The notes beneath the pieces were generated by a model that had not been told where the DNA came from, ran no database searches, and saw nothing but the letters and a program-made list of their open reading frames with translations. A stretch of DNA of 64,000 bases from Desulfonema magnum. Its GTDB lineage: Bacteria; Desulfobacterota; Desulfobacteria; Desulfobacterales; 4be13. Where the stretch lies: the NCBI RefSeq assembly GCF_017377395.1, contig NZ_CP061800.1, positions 1,798,001-1,862,000 of the forward strand, written 5' to 3'. A program made the translations under genes and the position numbers. Every line of letters starts with the position of its first letter. The stretch's first letter is position 1. Positions 26,840 to 37,154 of this stretch are shown here, one piece after another.

Positions 26840-27988
26840 TCACTCACCTTCTGTTTCAAAAATTAAAACTTTGCCGGGAAAGATCCTTCGATGATCTATG
26901 CCCATTTTTTCAGCCTCTTCTTTCCAAGTCAAACTGGTTCCAAGTACTTTTTGACAGATTTTGGAAAAAGTATCGCCACCTTTTACTTTGTAGGCGATAC
27001 GGCCATCTCCCAAGTCAGCACTTTCTCCGTTTTTCAGAGACGTTGTTATTTTTGAAACATCCTCTGCTGTTTTTACAATTTTCTTATCTTTTTCAGCTTC
27101 AGCGGGTTTTTCCGCTATATCTTCTTTTATTTCTTCGGGCTGATCCGAATCAGCAGCCTTTTCCGGCTCTGTTGTTTTTATATCCGGGGTGGCAGTCTCA
27201 GCCTCTGTTACAACAACTTCCGCAGCCTCTTCTTTTTTTTCAACAAGTTCCGTAACCGCTTCTTTCATGTCCCGGGTGACGGTTTCAGTTTTCTTTTCGA
27301 CTGCCTCCGCAGCCACCTCTTTCATGTCCGAGGTGACTGCTTCAGTTTCCTTTTCGACCACCTCCGCAACCGCGTCTTTCACGTCCCGGGTGACGGTTTC
27401 AGTTTCCTTTTCAACGACTTCAGCAGCCTCTTCTTTTTTTTCAACGAGTTCTGTAAACGCTTTTTTTACATCCGAAGTGACAGTTTCAGCTTCCTGTTCG
27501 GTGACTTGCGCGATTTTTTTTTTTACGGCTTCCAATTGGCCCGAACCGGCAGCATCTTCCGATGCCTCTTCTTTACCATATGAAATAACAGTTCCAACCT
27601 CTTTTTCAATGAGTTCCGCAGAGTTTGCCTTAGCTGAATCAGCCATCTCTTCCGGGACAGCCTCTTTCATGTCCGGAGTGACAGATTCAGGTTCCGCTCT
27701 GACCATTTCATCAGATGTGTTTTCTGTGACCGTATCTGATTCAGATTTGACAGCCGCTTTCTTTTTTTCCAGGTCTGTTTTTTCCACAGGCTCTTTTACA
27801 GCTTCTTCCGTTTGCCGGGGGACCGCTGTCTTTTCTGTGCCTGTCTGTTTGATGTCCGACGTTTTTTGGGTATAGTAGGAAGCAGCAATATTCCCTATTT
27901 TCGGGGCAATAAAATTTCCTACAAATGTCATTACAACGGCAGCTCCGATAAAACATAGGATGCCGAATAATAATCCGTTATTATTCAT
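26840..27988 (-). CDS. Membrane-anchored LysM protein with long acidic repeat region
   Basis: This 382-residue protein has an N-terminal membrane helix (residues 5-27, LLFGILCFIGAAVVMTFVGN). A low-complexity Glu/Lys/Val/Thr middle (30-320) contains 18-20-residue repeats such as VEKETETVTRDVKDAV and VEKKTETVTRDMKEAV. The C-terminal LysM domain (about 333-380) has AYKVKGGDTFSKICQKVLG and a final PGKVLIF. LysM binds peptidoglycan glycans, so the protein probably spans from the inner membrane to the wall, with the repeats as a stalk. The repeats are nearly identical in DNA and are likely to vary in number. Its role is unknown. Confidence 0.8.
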   Translation of the reverse strand: MNNNGLLFGILCFIGAAVVMTFVGNFIAPKIGNIAASYYTQKTSDIKQTGTEKTAVPRQTEEAVKEPVEKTDLEKKKAAVKSESDTVTENTSDEMVRAEPESVTPDMKEAVPEEMADSAKANSAELIEKEVGTVISYGKEEASEDAAGSGQLEAVKKKIAQVTEQEAETVTSDVKKAFTELVEKKEEAAEVVEKETETVTRDVKDAVAEVVEKETEAVTSDMKEVAAEAVEKKTETVTRDMKEAVTELVEKKEEAAEVVVTEAETATPDIKTTEPEKAADSDQPEEIKEDIAEKPAEAEKDKKIVKTAEDVSKITTSLKNGESADLGDGRIAYKVKGGDTFSKICQKVLGTSLTWKEEAEKMGIDHRRIFPGKVLIFETEGE

Positions 27989-28424
27989 AATATTCTCCTA
28001 AAGTTAAAATATCCGAGGCAAACCTCAGTTTTACCTGAAAGTTCATGTTTTGTTGTGGCCGACAAGACTGTTAAGGGTTAATAGATTTTTAGTGCATATA
28101 AGTCAAGTTTTTAATATCCGGTGTCAGCTTTGTCTGGCTCATCAGGCAGAAAAGGGCTGTCTCTGAACCGCTCTTAAATAAATCAGCCGCAGCAGACTAA
28201 ATCATCATGCCCGGATTTTTTCTTTGACTTTTCTGTAAAAATGTTTGATATTCCCAATAGTTTTAATAAAAAATATCCTTTCTGATATGTCAGGTGTCAG
28301 ATATTAAGTGTTCTGACGGAATTTTCAGGGGTTGGAAACAGAACAGATATCAGTTGAATTATAAAAGCGACAATTTCCTTTTACCATCTGGCTGACAACT
28401 GTCAAATTTTCTGGAAAAAAATCA
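27989..28424. other. Intergenic region, nothing recognised
   Basis: This divergent gap between the LysM gene and the TPR gene must hold promoters for both. I see no repeat family member, RNA gene or clear promoter. Confidence 0.5.
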
Positions 28425-29330
28425 ATGAAGAATGTAAGTCAACTGGAAATATATAAAACCCTCAGACAGGCCAGTGAAAACGGTGTCGGATGGGCTCATG
28501 GCAATGGCTTTAAATGGTTAAGAGATGTCTTTATTCCCTATATTGAAATTGCCCGGAATTCCTGTTCATATGAAAATTTTTTTATTGCTGACTGCTTTTA
28601 TGTTCTGGGGGATATATATGATTTTAATGAGGCACCGCTGGCCGCGGCCGGAGCATATTCCAAAGCCATTGAATATGACAATGAATTTGCCGCCGCATAT
28701 CGTGAAATGGCGGGAATGTGCCAGACCATGGGGAATTATAAAAAAGCAGCAGAGTTAATTTCCATAGCTGTGACGCTTGATCCAAAAGACCAATATGCCT
28801 TGTCAGATCAGAAGATTATTAATAAAGATTTAGTACAAAAAACAGAACCGCTTTTTAAACCGTCAGATATCATATGGCAGGCTGATGAGCTGTTAGCAAT
28901 GTCTGAGTTCAAAAAAGCTTTGTCATTATTGGAACACACTCAGAATGCAGAATCTTGTAAGGCAAGAGCGCGTTGTTACGGTGCATTATCTGACTGTCAG
29001 AATTATATTAATGAATGGAAATCAATCTCAGACACATATTCAGAATTTGAGTTCAGATCTTCCGACTGGTTTTACATGCCGAAACAAGTATTTGATTCTT
29101 CAGAAATATGGTATATTTTGTTTGATAGTTATAAAAAAATCAGGCCAAGTGTCTTTATTTCTTTTAATAGCCTATATGAATCAGAAAAATACAGAAATTT
29201 GGAAGAATCAGAAAAATATAAATTAATCATCGAATTTAATATTTACAGAACGGAAAATAATTTCAAAGCGCTGAACCAGTTGTACCAAATCTATCCGGCT
29301 TGGTCAGAATTAAAAGAATTCATCGTATGA
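28425..29330 (+). CDS. TPR-containing hypothetical protein
   Basis: This 301-residue soluble protein has at least two tetratricopeptide-like repeats in its first half (AAGAYSKAIEYDNEFAAAYR, then MGNYKKAAELISIAVTLDPK), followed by further helical pairs (EFKKALSLLEHTQ) and an aromatic-rich C-terminal part. TPRs mediate protein contacts; no enzymatic motif is visible. No signal peptide and no clear ribosome-binding site before the ATG. It stands between divergent and co-directional genes with large gaps, so context gives no function. Confidence 0.7.
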   Translation: MKNVSQLEIYKTLRQASENGVGWAHGNGFKWLRDVFIPYIEIARNSCSYENFFIADCFYVLGDIYDFNEAPLAAAGAYSKAIEYDNEFAAAYREMAGMCQTMGNYKKAAELISIAVTLDPKDQYALSDQKIINKDLVQKTEPLFKPSDIIWQADELLAMSEFKKALSLLEHTQNAESCKARARCYGALSDCQNYINEWKSISDTYSEFEFRSSDWFYMPKQVFDSSEIWYILFDSYKKIRPSVFISFNSLYESEKYRNLEESEKYKLIIEFNIYRTENNFKALNQLYQIYPAWSELKEFIV

Positions 29331-29597
29331 TATTTTTTAATAAACAGTGAGATATCAATACGATGAGACAACATAAAAGCGCGGAGTTTTTGGTCCTGAG
29401 CTTTGTTTCGGCCAGTCGCCACATTCTGCTCCCGAGGAACTGACAAATCTGACGGAGATGGCTCGGATTTGCCAATCCGAACCGAACCGAGTGGCTATCA
29501 ATAGGTGACTTTTTTTTATGCTGTTTGAGTATTCAAAAAGAATTAAAAACATCCTCTCATTGGTTTTCTCCTTTTGAAAAGTTGCCATCCTGATGAC

Positions 29598-29648
29598 GAA
29601 TCACAAATCACAAATCACGAATCACAAATGACAAATCACAAATCACAA
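29598..29648. repeat. 7-bp ATCACAA array in the trpF leader
   Basis: Seven copies of AATCACA or close variants. The array covers the proposed trpF start (ATG 29628) and encodes the first residues of TrpF. No Shine-Dalgarno sequence is visible. Confidence 0.85.
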
Positions 29649-30302
29649 AACAGACCCCAGATTAAAATATGCGGATTGACAAATACTGAGGAGGCATTGA
29701 AATGTGCAGCCCTCGGAGCAAATGCCATCGGATGCGTTTTTTATTCCAAAAGTCCGAGAAATGTGACCGAAGACCAGGCAAGGGAAATCTCCGCGGCCCT
29801 GCCCCCGGAAGTAAAGACCGTGGGGGTATTTGTCAACGAAACGTTTTCAAATATCATGCGAAAGGCAGAAAAATGCAGCCTGAAAGCTGTTCAGCTACAT
29901 GGTCGGGAATCCCCCGAACTGGTCAGCCGTCTTCGCAATGAAAATCTTTTGGTGATCAAGGCCCTGTTTACAGAAAACAGCCCGTGTTTGGAAGACGCTT
30001 CAAAATATGACGCATCCGCATTTTTGCTGGAATGTGGAAAAGGGGCGCTTCCAGGGGGAAATGCAATGAAATGGAACTGGGAAAAAGCCTACGGGTTTGG
30101 GGAAAAATATCCTTTCATCCTTGCAGGAGGGCTTGAGCCGGATAATGTCTTGGATGCTGTCAGCGCCAGCCTGCCGGATGCGGTGGATGTCAGTTCCGGG
30201 GTGGAGTCGGCTCCGGGGCGCAAAGATATCCTTAAAGCAAAATCATTTATAAATGCGATTTCCCAATATCACCCCCGTAAAAAAACGAGGAAGATATTTT
30301 AA
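29628..30302 (+). CDS. trpF: Phosphoribosylanthranilate isomerase TrpF
   Basis: This TIM-barrel enzyme of tryptophan synthesis converts N-(5-phosphoribosyl)-anthranilate to the ribulose form. It contains the catalytic Cys in IKICGLT, GCVFYSKSPRNV, VGVFVNET, AVQLHGRE, the catalytic Asp region (VDVSSGVESAPGRKD) and FILAGGL. The frame is open from a TTG at 29574. The ATG at 29628 gives the usual short lead before IKICGLT, but both lie in the 7-bp array and neither has a ribosome-binding site. trpB and trpA follow on the same strand, so this is a trpFBA cluster. Confidence 0.93.
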   Translation: MTNHKSQNRPQIKICGLTNTEEALKCAALGANAIGCVFYSKSPRNVTEDQAREISAALPPEVKTVGVFVNETFSNIMRKAEKCSLKAVQLHGRESPELVSRLRNENLLVIKALFTENSPCLEDASKYDASAFLLECGKGALPGGNAMKWNWEKAYGFGEKYPFILAGGLEPDNVLDAVSASLPDAVDVSSGVESAPGRKDILKAKSFINAISQYHPRKKTRKIF

Positions 30303-30430
30303 TGAAACTTGAAACTTGAAACTTGAAACTCGAAACTCGAAACTCGAAACTTGAAACTTGAAACTTGATGCTTGAAACTTGAAACTCGAAACTTGAAAAT
30401 TCGAGTTTCGAGTTTCAAGTTTCAAGTTTC
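30303..30430. repeat. 7-bp GAAACTY array between trpF and trpB, with inverted part
   Basis: GAAACTT/GAAACTC units run from 30303 to about 30393. Units in the opposite orientation (AGTTTCA) run to 30430. Folding back would give a long imperfect hairpin between the two genes, ending just before the trpB ribosome-binding site. Confidence 0.88.
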
Positions 30431-30452
30431 GATTTACAGAGGAGATTATTTA

Positions 30453-31658
30453 ATGAATACTTTTGAACCAGAAAAGTACCCCGATTCAAGAGGCCATTTC
30501 GGCCCTTATGGGGGACGTTATGTTGCTGAAACCCTTATGCCAGCATTGTTGGAACTGGAAAAAGCCTACCATGACATTGCCAATGATCCTGGTTTCCAAT
30601 ACGAATTTCATGATTTGCTGCATCATTATGTGGGCCGTTCCACGCCGCTTTTTCATGCAAAAAGACTGAGTAACCACCTCGGAGGGGCTGCGGTTTATCT
30701 CAAGCGGGAAGACTTGGCGCATACGGGCGCACATAAAATTAACAACACGCTGGGACAGGCGCTTCTGGCCCGTTGGATGGGGAAAAAGAAGGTTATCGCA
30801 GAAACCGGGGCAGGTCAGCACGGCGTTGCCACCGCGACAGTGGCCGCTCTTTTCGGAATGGAATGCCGCGTGTTTATGGGAACAGAAGATATTGAAAGAC
30901 AGGCTCCCAATGTCCGTCGCATGAGGCTTCTGGGTGCGGAAGTGGTTCCTGTTGCTTCCGGAACCGGAACTTTGAAGGATGCAATGAATGAGGCCATGCG
31001 TTACTGGGTCGGGGCAGTTCATGATACCTTTTATGTCATTGGCAGCGTTGCCGGACCTCATCCCTATCCCATCATGGTTCGTGATTTCCAAACCGTAATC
31101 GGTAAGGAAACACGGGAACAGATTTTGGAAGAAATCGGAAATCTTCCCAATATGCTCATTGCCTGTGTGGGAGGCGGAAGTAATGCCATGGGACTTTTTT
31201 TTCCTTTTATAAATGATCCTGTGGAAATCGTAGGCGTGGAAGCAGCCGGAAAGGGCATTGAAACAGGAAAACATGCCGCCACCCTGGGAGCGGGTTCCGT
31301 GGGCGTGCTGCATGGTTCAAAATCTTATGTGCTTCAGGATGAACACGGACAGATTCAGGAAGCTCATTCCATTTCAGCCGGACTGGATTACCCCGGAGTC
31401 GGTCCGGAACATTCCTTATTAAAAGATTTGAAAAGGGTTCGTTACGAGTCCATAGAGGATAAGCAGGCATTAGACGCGTTTCAGACCTTGTGTTCCCTGG
31501 AGGGAATCATTCCGGCTCTGGAAAGTTCACATGCCATTGCCCAGGCCATGATCGAAGCTCGGGAAAAACCCAAAGATGAAATTATCGTGGTAAACCTCTC
31601 CGGAAGAGGGGATAAAGACCTTGACATTATTACTCAAAATTTGAAATTTGAAATTTGA
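30453..31658 (+). CDS. trpB: Tryptophan synthase beta chain TrpB
   Basis: This PLP enzyme of 401 residues joins indole with serine in the alpha2beta2 complex. It has the N-terminal [19 protein letters not shown], the PLP lysine in [18 protein letters not shown], the phosphate-binding [10 protein letters not shown] and NLSGRGDKD near the end. The ATG at 30453 has AGAGGAG 8 bp upstream. Reading from 30372 would add 27 residues encoded by the 7-bp array. The final residues NLKFEI are also array-encoded, so the stop has moved into the repeat. Confidence 0.97.
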   Translation: MNTFEPEKYPDSRGHFGPYGGRYVAETLMPALLELEKAYHDIANDPGFQYEFHDLLHHYVGRSTPLFHAKRLSNHLGGAAVYLKREDLAHTGAHKINNTLGQALLARWMGKKKVIAETGAGQHGVATATVAALFGMECRVFMGTEDIERQAPNVRRMRLLGAEVVPVASGTGTLKDAMNEAMRYWVGAVHDTFYVIGSVAGPHPYPIMVRDFQTVIGKETREQILEEIGNLPNMLIACVGGGSNAMGLFFPFINDPVEIVGVEAAGKGIETGKHAATLGAGSVGVLHGSKSYVLQDEHGQIQEAHSISAGLDYPGVGPEHSLLKDLKRVRYESIEDKQALDAFQTLCSLEGIIPALESSHAIAQAMIEAREKPKDEIIVVNLSGRGDKDLDIITQNLKFEI

Positions 31659-31745
31659 AACTTGAAACTTGAAATTTGAAACTTGAAATTTGAAATTTGA
31701 AATTTGAAATTTGAAATTTGAAATTTGAAATTTGAAATTTGAAAT
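31636..31745. repeat. 7-bp GAAATTT array between trpB and trpA
   Basis: About fifteen copies of GAAATTT/GAAACTT overlap the last codons of trpB and end 22 bp before the trpA start. Confidence 0.9.
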
Positions 31746-31767
31746 AAAATTATGGGGTACAATCATA

Positions 31768-32568
31768 ATGAATCGTATTGCTGAAACATTTGAAAGTCTG
31801 AAACAAAAAAGGGAAAAAGCTCTGGTGGGTTTTGTAACCGCGGGAGACCCGAATATTTCCGATTCTCTGAGCCTTATCACTGCCATGTGTGAGGCGGGTG
31901 TGGATATTCTGGAACTTGGTGTTCCGTTCTCCGATCCCACGGCTGACGGGCCTGTGATTCAACGCTCCTCCGGCAGAGCCATTGCAAAAGGGGTCAATCT
32001 GCCGGCTGTTTTGGAAATGACTGCCAAAATCCGGGCAAAAACGGAAAAGCCGATTATCCTTTTCAGTTATTATAATCCCATCCATGCCTATGGAAATGAG
32101 GCGTTTTACCGGGATGCCGAGGCGGCCGGGGCCGACGGGGTGCTGGTGGTGGACCTTCCCCCGGAAGAATCAGATGAAATGACAGACTGCTGGTCAGGAG
32201 ATGCCCTGTCTCTTATCCGTCTGATTGCCCCGACTACGCCGTTGGAACGCATGAAAAAAATTGCGGAATCTGCTTCCGGTTTCCTGTATCTGGTTTCCAA
32301 AACCGGAGTGACAGGAAGTGACGGACTGGATACAAGCGATATTGCCCGGCATACGCAAACACTTCGTTCTGTCTCTCAGCTCCCCATCTGCGTAGGGTTC
32401 GGGATTTCCACTGCCGAGGATGTCGCTGCCGTGGCATCTGCTGCGGAAGGAGTGGTCATCGGAAGTGCTTTTGAGCGTCTTATTGAAGAAAATCTGGACA
32501 ACCCCGCTCTGGTTTCCATTATTGCCGAGCAGGTACGCAAATACAAAGAAGCAACAAAAATATCATAA
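31768..32568 (+). CDS. trpA: Tryptophan synthase alpha chain TrpA
   Basis: This 266-residue TIM barrel cleaves indole-3-glycerol phosphate and passes indole to TrpB. It contains a catalytic Glu in DILELGVPFSDPTADGP, the second catalytic Asp in GVLVVDLPPEE, YLVSKTGVTG and VGFGIS near the phosphate site. The ATG at 31768 gives the usual N-terminus (NRIAETFESLK); a 12-residue extension to 31732 comes from the array. No strong ribosome-binding site is visible. It ends the trpFBA cluster; trpE, trpD and trpC are not in the window. Confidence 0.96.
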   Translation: MNRIAETFESLKQKREKALVGFVTAGDPNISDSLSLITAMCEAGVDILELGVPFSDPTADGPVIQRSSGRAIAKGVNLPAVLEMTAKIRAKTEKPIILFSYYNPIHAYGNEAFYRDAEAAGADGVLVVDLPPEESDEMTDCWSGDALSLIRLIAPTTPLERMKKIAESASGFLYLVSKTGVTGSDGLDTSDIARHTQTLRSVSQLPICVGFGISTAEDVAAVASAAEGVVIGSAFERLIEENLDNPALVSIIAEQVRKYKEATKIS

Positions 32569-32847
32569 GACCGGAAAAAAATCCGCTTTTTGTCCGTAAA
32601 TAAAAAAGAGGAACAACTCATCGTAATAAAATATTTTGAATATCAATAGATTAATCTTGGTGTCATATCTGAAAAGAAATGCGAATGTGATATTTTTCCT
32701 TGCTAGCTTCATTTTTTTTCACTATGTTTCCTGATAATCAGGTTTAATTATTCATGCCTGTCGTCCCTGCTTTTCCAGAAATGGTATGAGGCAGGGGAGT
32801 GTTATTTAGCTTTCATTGCTGAAAAATTAATATGGGGGGGAATAACA

Positions 32848-34107
32848 ATGAAATTAAGGACAAAGATGATTTTGGGATGTTGTCTGCCTGTGCTGCTACT
32901 GACCATCCTCGGTGTTGTTACGACTGTTCGTGTCAAATCAGCGATTGAAACTTATAACTGGTCTGAATACGCTGAAACGATGGTCGAAAACAGAAAAGAT
33001 GACTCGGATCGGGCCGGGGAATTGCATAAAACCGAAATCGGAAAAAGGATCATGGGTGAACTGCATATGATGACCGGAGCCTCGGGGATACTCTTTATTA
33101 TTGCTCTGATTATCAGCGTTTTTTTCAGCGGCAGGTTTATCAGATCTCTCAGACATGTTATTGAGGGGATCACAGAATCATCCGAGCTGATCGCTTCCGC
33201 ATCCGGTGAATTATCATCCGGCAGCCAGCAATTAGCAGAACGTACTTCTGATCAGGCATCGTCCATAGAAGAGACATCCTCATCTTTGGAAGAAATGTCC
33301 TCAATGACAAAACAGAACGCGGACAATGCCAATCAGGCGGATCATCTCATGAATGATTCAAAACAAATTGTCAAAACAGCAAATGAGTCCATGGTCGAAC
33401 TGACAGCATCAATGGAAGACATTTCCAAAGCCAGCGAGGAAACTTCTAAAATCATAAAGACAATTGATGAAATCGCATTTCAGACCAATTTGCTGGCACT
33501 GAACGCGGCCGTTGAAGCCGCTCGTGCCGGGGAAGCCGGGGCCGGATTTGCCGTGGTTGCCGAGGAAGTCAGAAATTTGGCAATGCGGGCGGCCGAAGCA
33601 GCCAGGAACACTTCCGAACTGATTGAGGGGACAGTAAAGCGAATCAAGGAAGGATCGGAACTCGTGGTCAAAACCAATGAACATTTTACATCCGTTGCCA
33701 CAAGTACGATACAGGTGGGTGAACTGGTCAGTGAGATTGCCGGCACTTCCAACGAACAGGCCCAGGGAATTGAACAGGTAAACAGATCCGTGTCCCAAAT
33801 GGATCAGACCATCCAGCAGAATGCCGCAAATGCCGAGGAATCAGCTTCAGCCTCCGAGGAGATGAATACCCGGGTCGAAGATATGAGAGAATATGTGGAT
33901 GAACTGATTTTTTATTTGCTTGGCGAGGATATTGAAAGAAGGATCCTTCATAATGATTCCAGGGAATTGGAAAGACCTGTCATTAACCACTTTCCCACAG
34001 AAAGACCGGAACCGCCTGTCCCTGAACAAATGATGCTTTACAATAAAAAAGAAGTCAGGCCCGATCAGATTATCCCAATGGATGATGATGATTTTGAAGA
34101 TTTTTAA
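32848..34107 (+). CDS. Methyl-accepting chemotaxis protein
   Basis: This 419-residue transducer has TM1 at residues 7-29, a short periplasmic segment of only about 50 residues and TM2 at about 78-97. It then has a linker and a cytoplasmic signalling domain with methylation helices ([16 protein letters not shown]) and the conserved hairpin tip [19 protein letters not shown]. The sensory part is too small for a known ligand fold. The extreme C-terminus DDDFEDF resembles the tethering pentapeptide that docks CheR or CheB, with Phe in place of Trp. GGGGGGGAATAAC precedes the ATG. No che genes are nearby. Confidence 0.93.
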   Translation: MKLRTKMILGCCLPVLLLTILGVVTTVRVKSAIETYNWSEYAETMVENRKDDSDRAGELHKTEIGKRIMGELHMMTGASGILFIIALIISVFFSGRFIRSLRHVIEGITESSELIASASGELSSGSQQLAERTSDQASSIEETSSSLEEMSSMTKQNADNANQADHLMNDSKQIVKTANESMVELTASMEDISKASEETSKIIKTIDEIAFQTNLLALNAAVEAARAGEAGAGFAVVAEEVRNLAMRAAEAARNTSELIEGTVKRIKEGSELVVKTNEHFTSVATSTIQVGELVSEIAGTSNEQAQGIEQVNRSVSQMDQTIQQNAANAEESASASEEMNTRVEDMREYVDELIFYLLGEDIERRILHNDSRELERPVINHFPTERPEPPVPEQMMLYNKKEVRPDQIIPMDDDDFEDF

Positions 34108-34706
34108 CAGAAAAGATCAGGACATCACATTTGTCTGTTGGGGAAAAGTCATTTTAGTGCCTGACCGCACTGATTCTGGTGGGTGAAAGACCTCCGGGGT
34201 TTTGAAAACTTCGGAGGTCTTCGGCGGTCTGACCTTCATAATCATTGCGGTGAGGTATTCGCTTTGCAGAAGTTTTTTTTAAGAGCGACCCGAAGCAATT
34301 AGCTTGCCGAAGGTAAGCACTCTGAGATCAAAGATCATCCGTGCCGTCCTTTCTGTAATCTGTTTGATTTACTGTGAGATATTTCTGAAAAAATGTTGAC
34401 AGCCTGATCTGTATATATTATTTGACGGAGTCATTGTTTATTACTGTAACTATCTGTAAGAGTTAAAGATAAAATAGTATGTCCGGCTGAGAGAAGGATG
34501 TATGGCAAAAAAACACTGCTTGTCACTAATCCTTGCAGATAAATAACAGATAAAATATTTAGCTGCGGATAAGTCTATAAGTGCTGACTTTTTAGATTAA
34601 CAGTCTGAAATTTAAACAGATTTTATTTACACCTGTATTTTGGCAGGATTCCCCTGATATTAAAGCAAATAACCTGCTAATTTTATTGAAAGGTCAACAC
34701 TTTTAG
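34108..34706. other. Intergenic region after the MCP gene
   Basis: A hairpin AACTTCGGAGGTCTTCGGCG near 34205-34240 may end MCP transcription. The rest is AT-rich with no gene seen. Confidence 0.4.
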
Positions 34707-34919
34707 ACTTATCCGCCGAATCCAAACTTAAAGGAATGTCTCGCAACCTTTTTAAGATATAGAAACGGAGTCGCTCATGGGGGCGACATTTCTTCCGAGG
34801 AAAAAGTCACTCAGGAAGTTTATGTGAAGTATAAAAATCTTGTGACAGATTTAATGTATGAAATTCATCTTAAAATGATAACAGGTCTTAAAGATAAAAC
34901 TTTTTTAAAGTATATATAA
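34707..34919 (+). pseudogene. Remnant resembling the C-terminus of a HEPN-type protein
   Basis: In one frame the sequence reads ...CLATFLRYRNGVAHGGDISS... and ends MITGLKDKTFLKYI, with a stop at 34917. RNGVAH fits the R-x4-H motif of HEPN ribonucleases or HEPN-like proteins. There is no start codon or N-terminal part and an in-frame stop lies just upstream, so it is a decayed fragment. Family assignment is tentative. Confidence 0.4.
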
Positions 34920-35091
34920 GCAGATGTTTCACCAGTTCTGCGGGACTGTTTTTCAAATCCCGTCCGGTAAAGGATATCCATCGTTGCCCTGTTACTTTAC
35001 ACTTTACTTTCTTTCAGAAATACGGTATGAACAGACTTACTGTTTTGGCATTCCTCTTTTAGACGGCCGGGTCTTATGCTTCATATTATGC

Positions 35092-35120
35092 TTGACATAT
35101 TATAATATCTCCTGCAATAT
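35092..35120 (+). promoter_or_regulatory. Possible sigma-70 promoter of vapBC
   Basis: TTGACA at 35092-35097, a 17-bp spacer and CAATAT at 35115-35120. The spacer holds the palindrome ATATTATAATAT, which could be an autoregulatory VapBC operator. It is 126 bp from the vapB start. Confidence 0.4.
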
Positions 35121-35245
35121 ACAGAAGATATAATCAATTCTTTTTCCTGCCGTGATACTGAAAAGCTGTCCGATGATCTCGGAGTTTGCCGTTTTCAGTC
35201 TTTTGAAAAACAGGTAAGATATTCTTTCTGAAGGAGGTTTTTAAA

Positions 35246-35476
35246 ATGTTAAGTTCAAAAGTTTTTATAAGCGGAAACAGTCAGGCTGTAAGATTGCCAA
35301 AGGAGTATCAGGTAAGTGAAAAGGAATTATTTATTCAGAAAATAGGAAACACTATCATTCTGTTTCCCAAAAGTAACCCGTGGGAAGCATTTGAACACAG
35401 TCTGAATGAATTTACCGAAGATTTTATGCAGGAGGGAAGAAATCAGCCGGCTATGCAGGAAAGAGACGGATTATAA
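35246..35476 (+). CDS. vapB: VapB-type antitoxin (SpoVT/AbrB fold)
   Basis: This 76-residue antitoxin has the swapped-hairpin AbrB/MazE DNA-binding start (SSKVFISGNSQAVRLPKEY), with the GNSQAVRLP signature, and an acidic C-terminal half that would wrap the toxin. AAGGAGG lies 8 bp before the ATG. Its stop overlaps the toxin start by one base (TAATG), so the pair is translationally coupled. Confidence 0.92.
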   Translation: MLSSKVFISGNSQAVRLPKEYQVSEKELFIQKIGNTIILFPKSNPWEAFEHSLNEFTEDFMQEGRNQPAMQERDGL

Positions 35477-35871
35477 TGTATCTGTTAGATACAAACATCT
35501 GTATTTATATCATAAATAAAAAACCTGCTTCTGTTGTTGAAAAAATAAAAACTCTCAACCCTAATGACATTAAGCTGTCTTCCATCTCTGTCGGAGAATT
35601 GGAGTACGGGGTGTCAAAAAGTACAAACAGAGAAAAAAACAGAAATGCACTTGTGGAATTTGTCTCCTGCTTTGACATTCTCAGCTTCAATGATTCCGAT
35701 GCAGAAGTATTTGGCATGATAAGAGCATATTTAGAGAAGAAAGGAACAGTCATAGGACCCTATGACATGCAAATTGCTGCCCAGGCTATTTCATGTAAAC
35801 TGACCCTGATTACTAATAATACTAAAGAATTTATTCGAATACCTGAACTTATGCTTGATAATTGGATTTAA
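35476..35871 (+). CDS. vapC: VapC-type PIN-domain toxin
   Basis: This 131-residue PIN ribonuclease has LLDTNICIYI with the first catalytic Asp, SSISVGELEYG with the catalytic Glu, and IGPYDMQIAAQA and LITNNTKEF with the later acidic region. VapC toxins cut tRNA or rRNA and are neutralised by VapB. It is complete and coupled to the antitoxin upstream. Confidence 0.93.
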   Translation: MYLLDTNICIYIINKKPASVVEKIKTLNPNDIKLSSISVGELEYGVSKSTNREKNRNALVEFVSCFDILSFNDSDAEVFGMIRAYLEKKGTVIGPYDMQIAAQAISCKLTLITNNTKEFIRIPELMLDNWI

Positions 35872-36101
35872 AAAGATTGTCCGACGGCGAATTCAGGAAC
35901 GCAGTTATTATTAAACCTGAAATCCTTGACAGCACAAGGACACCGCATTTATCAGTTGGGAAAAGTCATTTTAGCTCGACAGAAGGTTTTGAAAATAGCT
36001 CGGCAATTTATTGCCGGGCTATTTTTGCTGAATCTTGACTTATCATGTTCCATTATTATTTTTTTATTATTAAGGAAATTATAAAAGTTGCTTCTGCTTT
36101 T

Positions 36102-36177
36102 GCTACAAGGATTTCATATAAGAAAAGGATATTATCCCCTTTTTGTCATCCTCTTCTTATATGAAATCCTTGTAGCG
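36102..36177. repeat. Palindrome family CTACAAGGATTTCATATAAG
   Basis: Nearly perfect inverted arms of about 24 bp surround an AT-rich loop. It belongs to the same family as 8901-8996 and 52806-53045. The rest of the gap 35872-36440 has no gene. Confidence 0.8.
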
Positions 36178-36440
36178 GGAAGAGGAGGAATCAGGCTGTT
36201 TTTTTATACAGGAACTTATAAAATTCCCTCTCTGTCCCCGGCCGATGGGCAAATCTCCGGCTGGGAAGGGGTCGGATTGGCCCGTCCGAACCGATCAGGA
36301 GGGGGCAGTGTTCTTTACCGTGAAAATAAATGTTGAACACCCGGTTTTTTTTATCTGAAAATATTTTTATGACCGGGGCGAAAAACCCGGCTTTTTCATG
36401 AGCGTTTATTATAATCGAAGTGAAAGGAATACGGATCATC

Positions 36441-36647
36441 ATGCCCATATTTGAATATTTATGTAAAAAATGCAATCATCAGTTTGAAGAACTGATCTTA
36501 TCAGCCAACGACCCGGCTCCCAAATGCCCCAAATGCCAAAATGAAAATGTTGAAAAACTTATGTCCGCGGCATGTTTCAGACCTCATGGCATTCCCACAG
36601 GGGCCGGGGGATTTAAGGCTCCGTCGTGCGCCCCGTCAGGGGGATGA
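36441..36647 (+). CDS. FmdB-family zinc-ribbon protein
   Basis: This 68-residue protein starts MPIFEYLCKKCNHQFEELI with the first CxxC and has CPKC near residue 29. It has the Gly-rich tail of the family (GIPTGAGGF). It is related to the protein at 2932 but shorter. The start at 36441 fits the conserved MPIFEY. Function unknown; not in an obvious operon. Confidence 0.85.
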   Translation: MPIFEYLCKKCNHQFEELILSANDPAPKCPKCQNENVEKLMSAACFRPHGIPTGAGGFKAPSCAPSGG

Positions 36648-37154
36648 GGCATCTGACCTGCCTCCTCAGTCTGAGGAGAAAATCTGGGAATCGTCTGATC
36701 TCAGTCCCATATTCAGAGACAGTTTGCAGACGTGACCTTGTGTCTGATACATATCCGGCAGATCGAAAACGCTCCTGCCGGATCTGATCATCCGAACCAG
36801 GCGTAACAAAAATTTTCGATCTGCTGATATTATCTGTATTTTTTTAGGAATTCCCGTAACGACCAAATTTGAATTTGAATCAGTCCCGTCAAATCACTTC
36901 ACACCGAAACGCGTCATCCTCTGAAATTTCTACGGTAAGGTATTTTTCAGATTTAAAAAAAGGCCAGTTTTTTGTAAATGGTAAATTTTTTCTTGCGTTT
37001 ATATAAATATACATATAAAGATCATAGGTTATACTTTTTTAACTTCAGAAAAATTGATTGGCATTGTTTGAAATAAATATTTAACCAGTTGGTTACAATA
37101 AAATCCGTTTTTGAAAATCCATAACAGATTGAATTTTAAATCAGGAACAAAATA
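36648..37154. other. Intergenic region with a TTTTCGATCTGCTGA motif
   Basis: The only recognised feature is CAAAAATTTTCGATCTGCTG at about 36808-36827, a motif that recurs near 9670, 12605, 47415 and 53270, often at the edge of palindromic elements. No gene is seen. Confidence 0.5.

Noticed and set aside
27189..27875. A long Ser/Thr-rich frame of 228 residues on the plus strand
   Set aside because: It is the antisense of the Glu/Lys/Val repeat region of the LysM protein.
36191..36475. Minus-strand frame of 94 residues over the FmdB start
   Set aside because: It is antisense to a clear FmdB gene and crosses repeat sequence.
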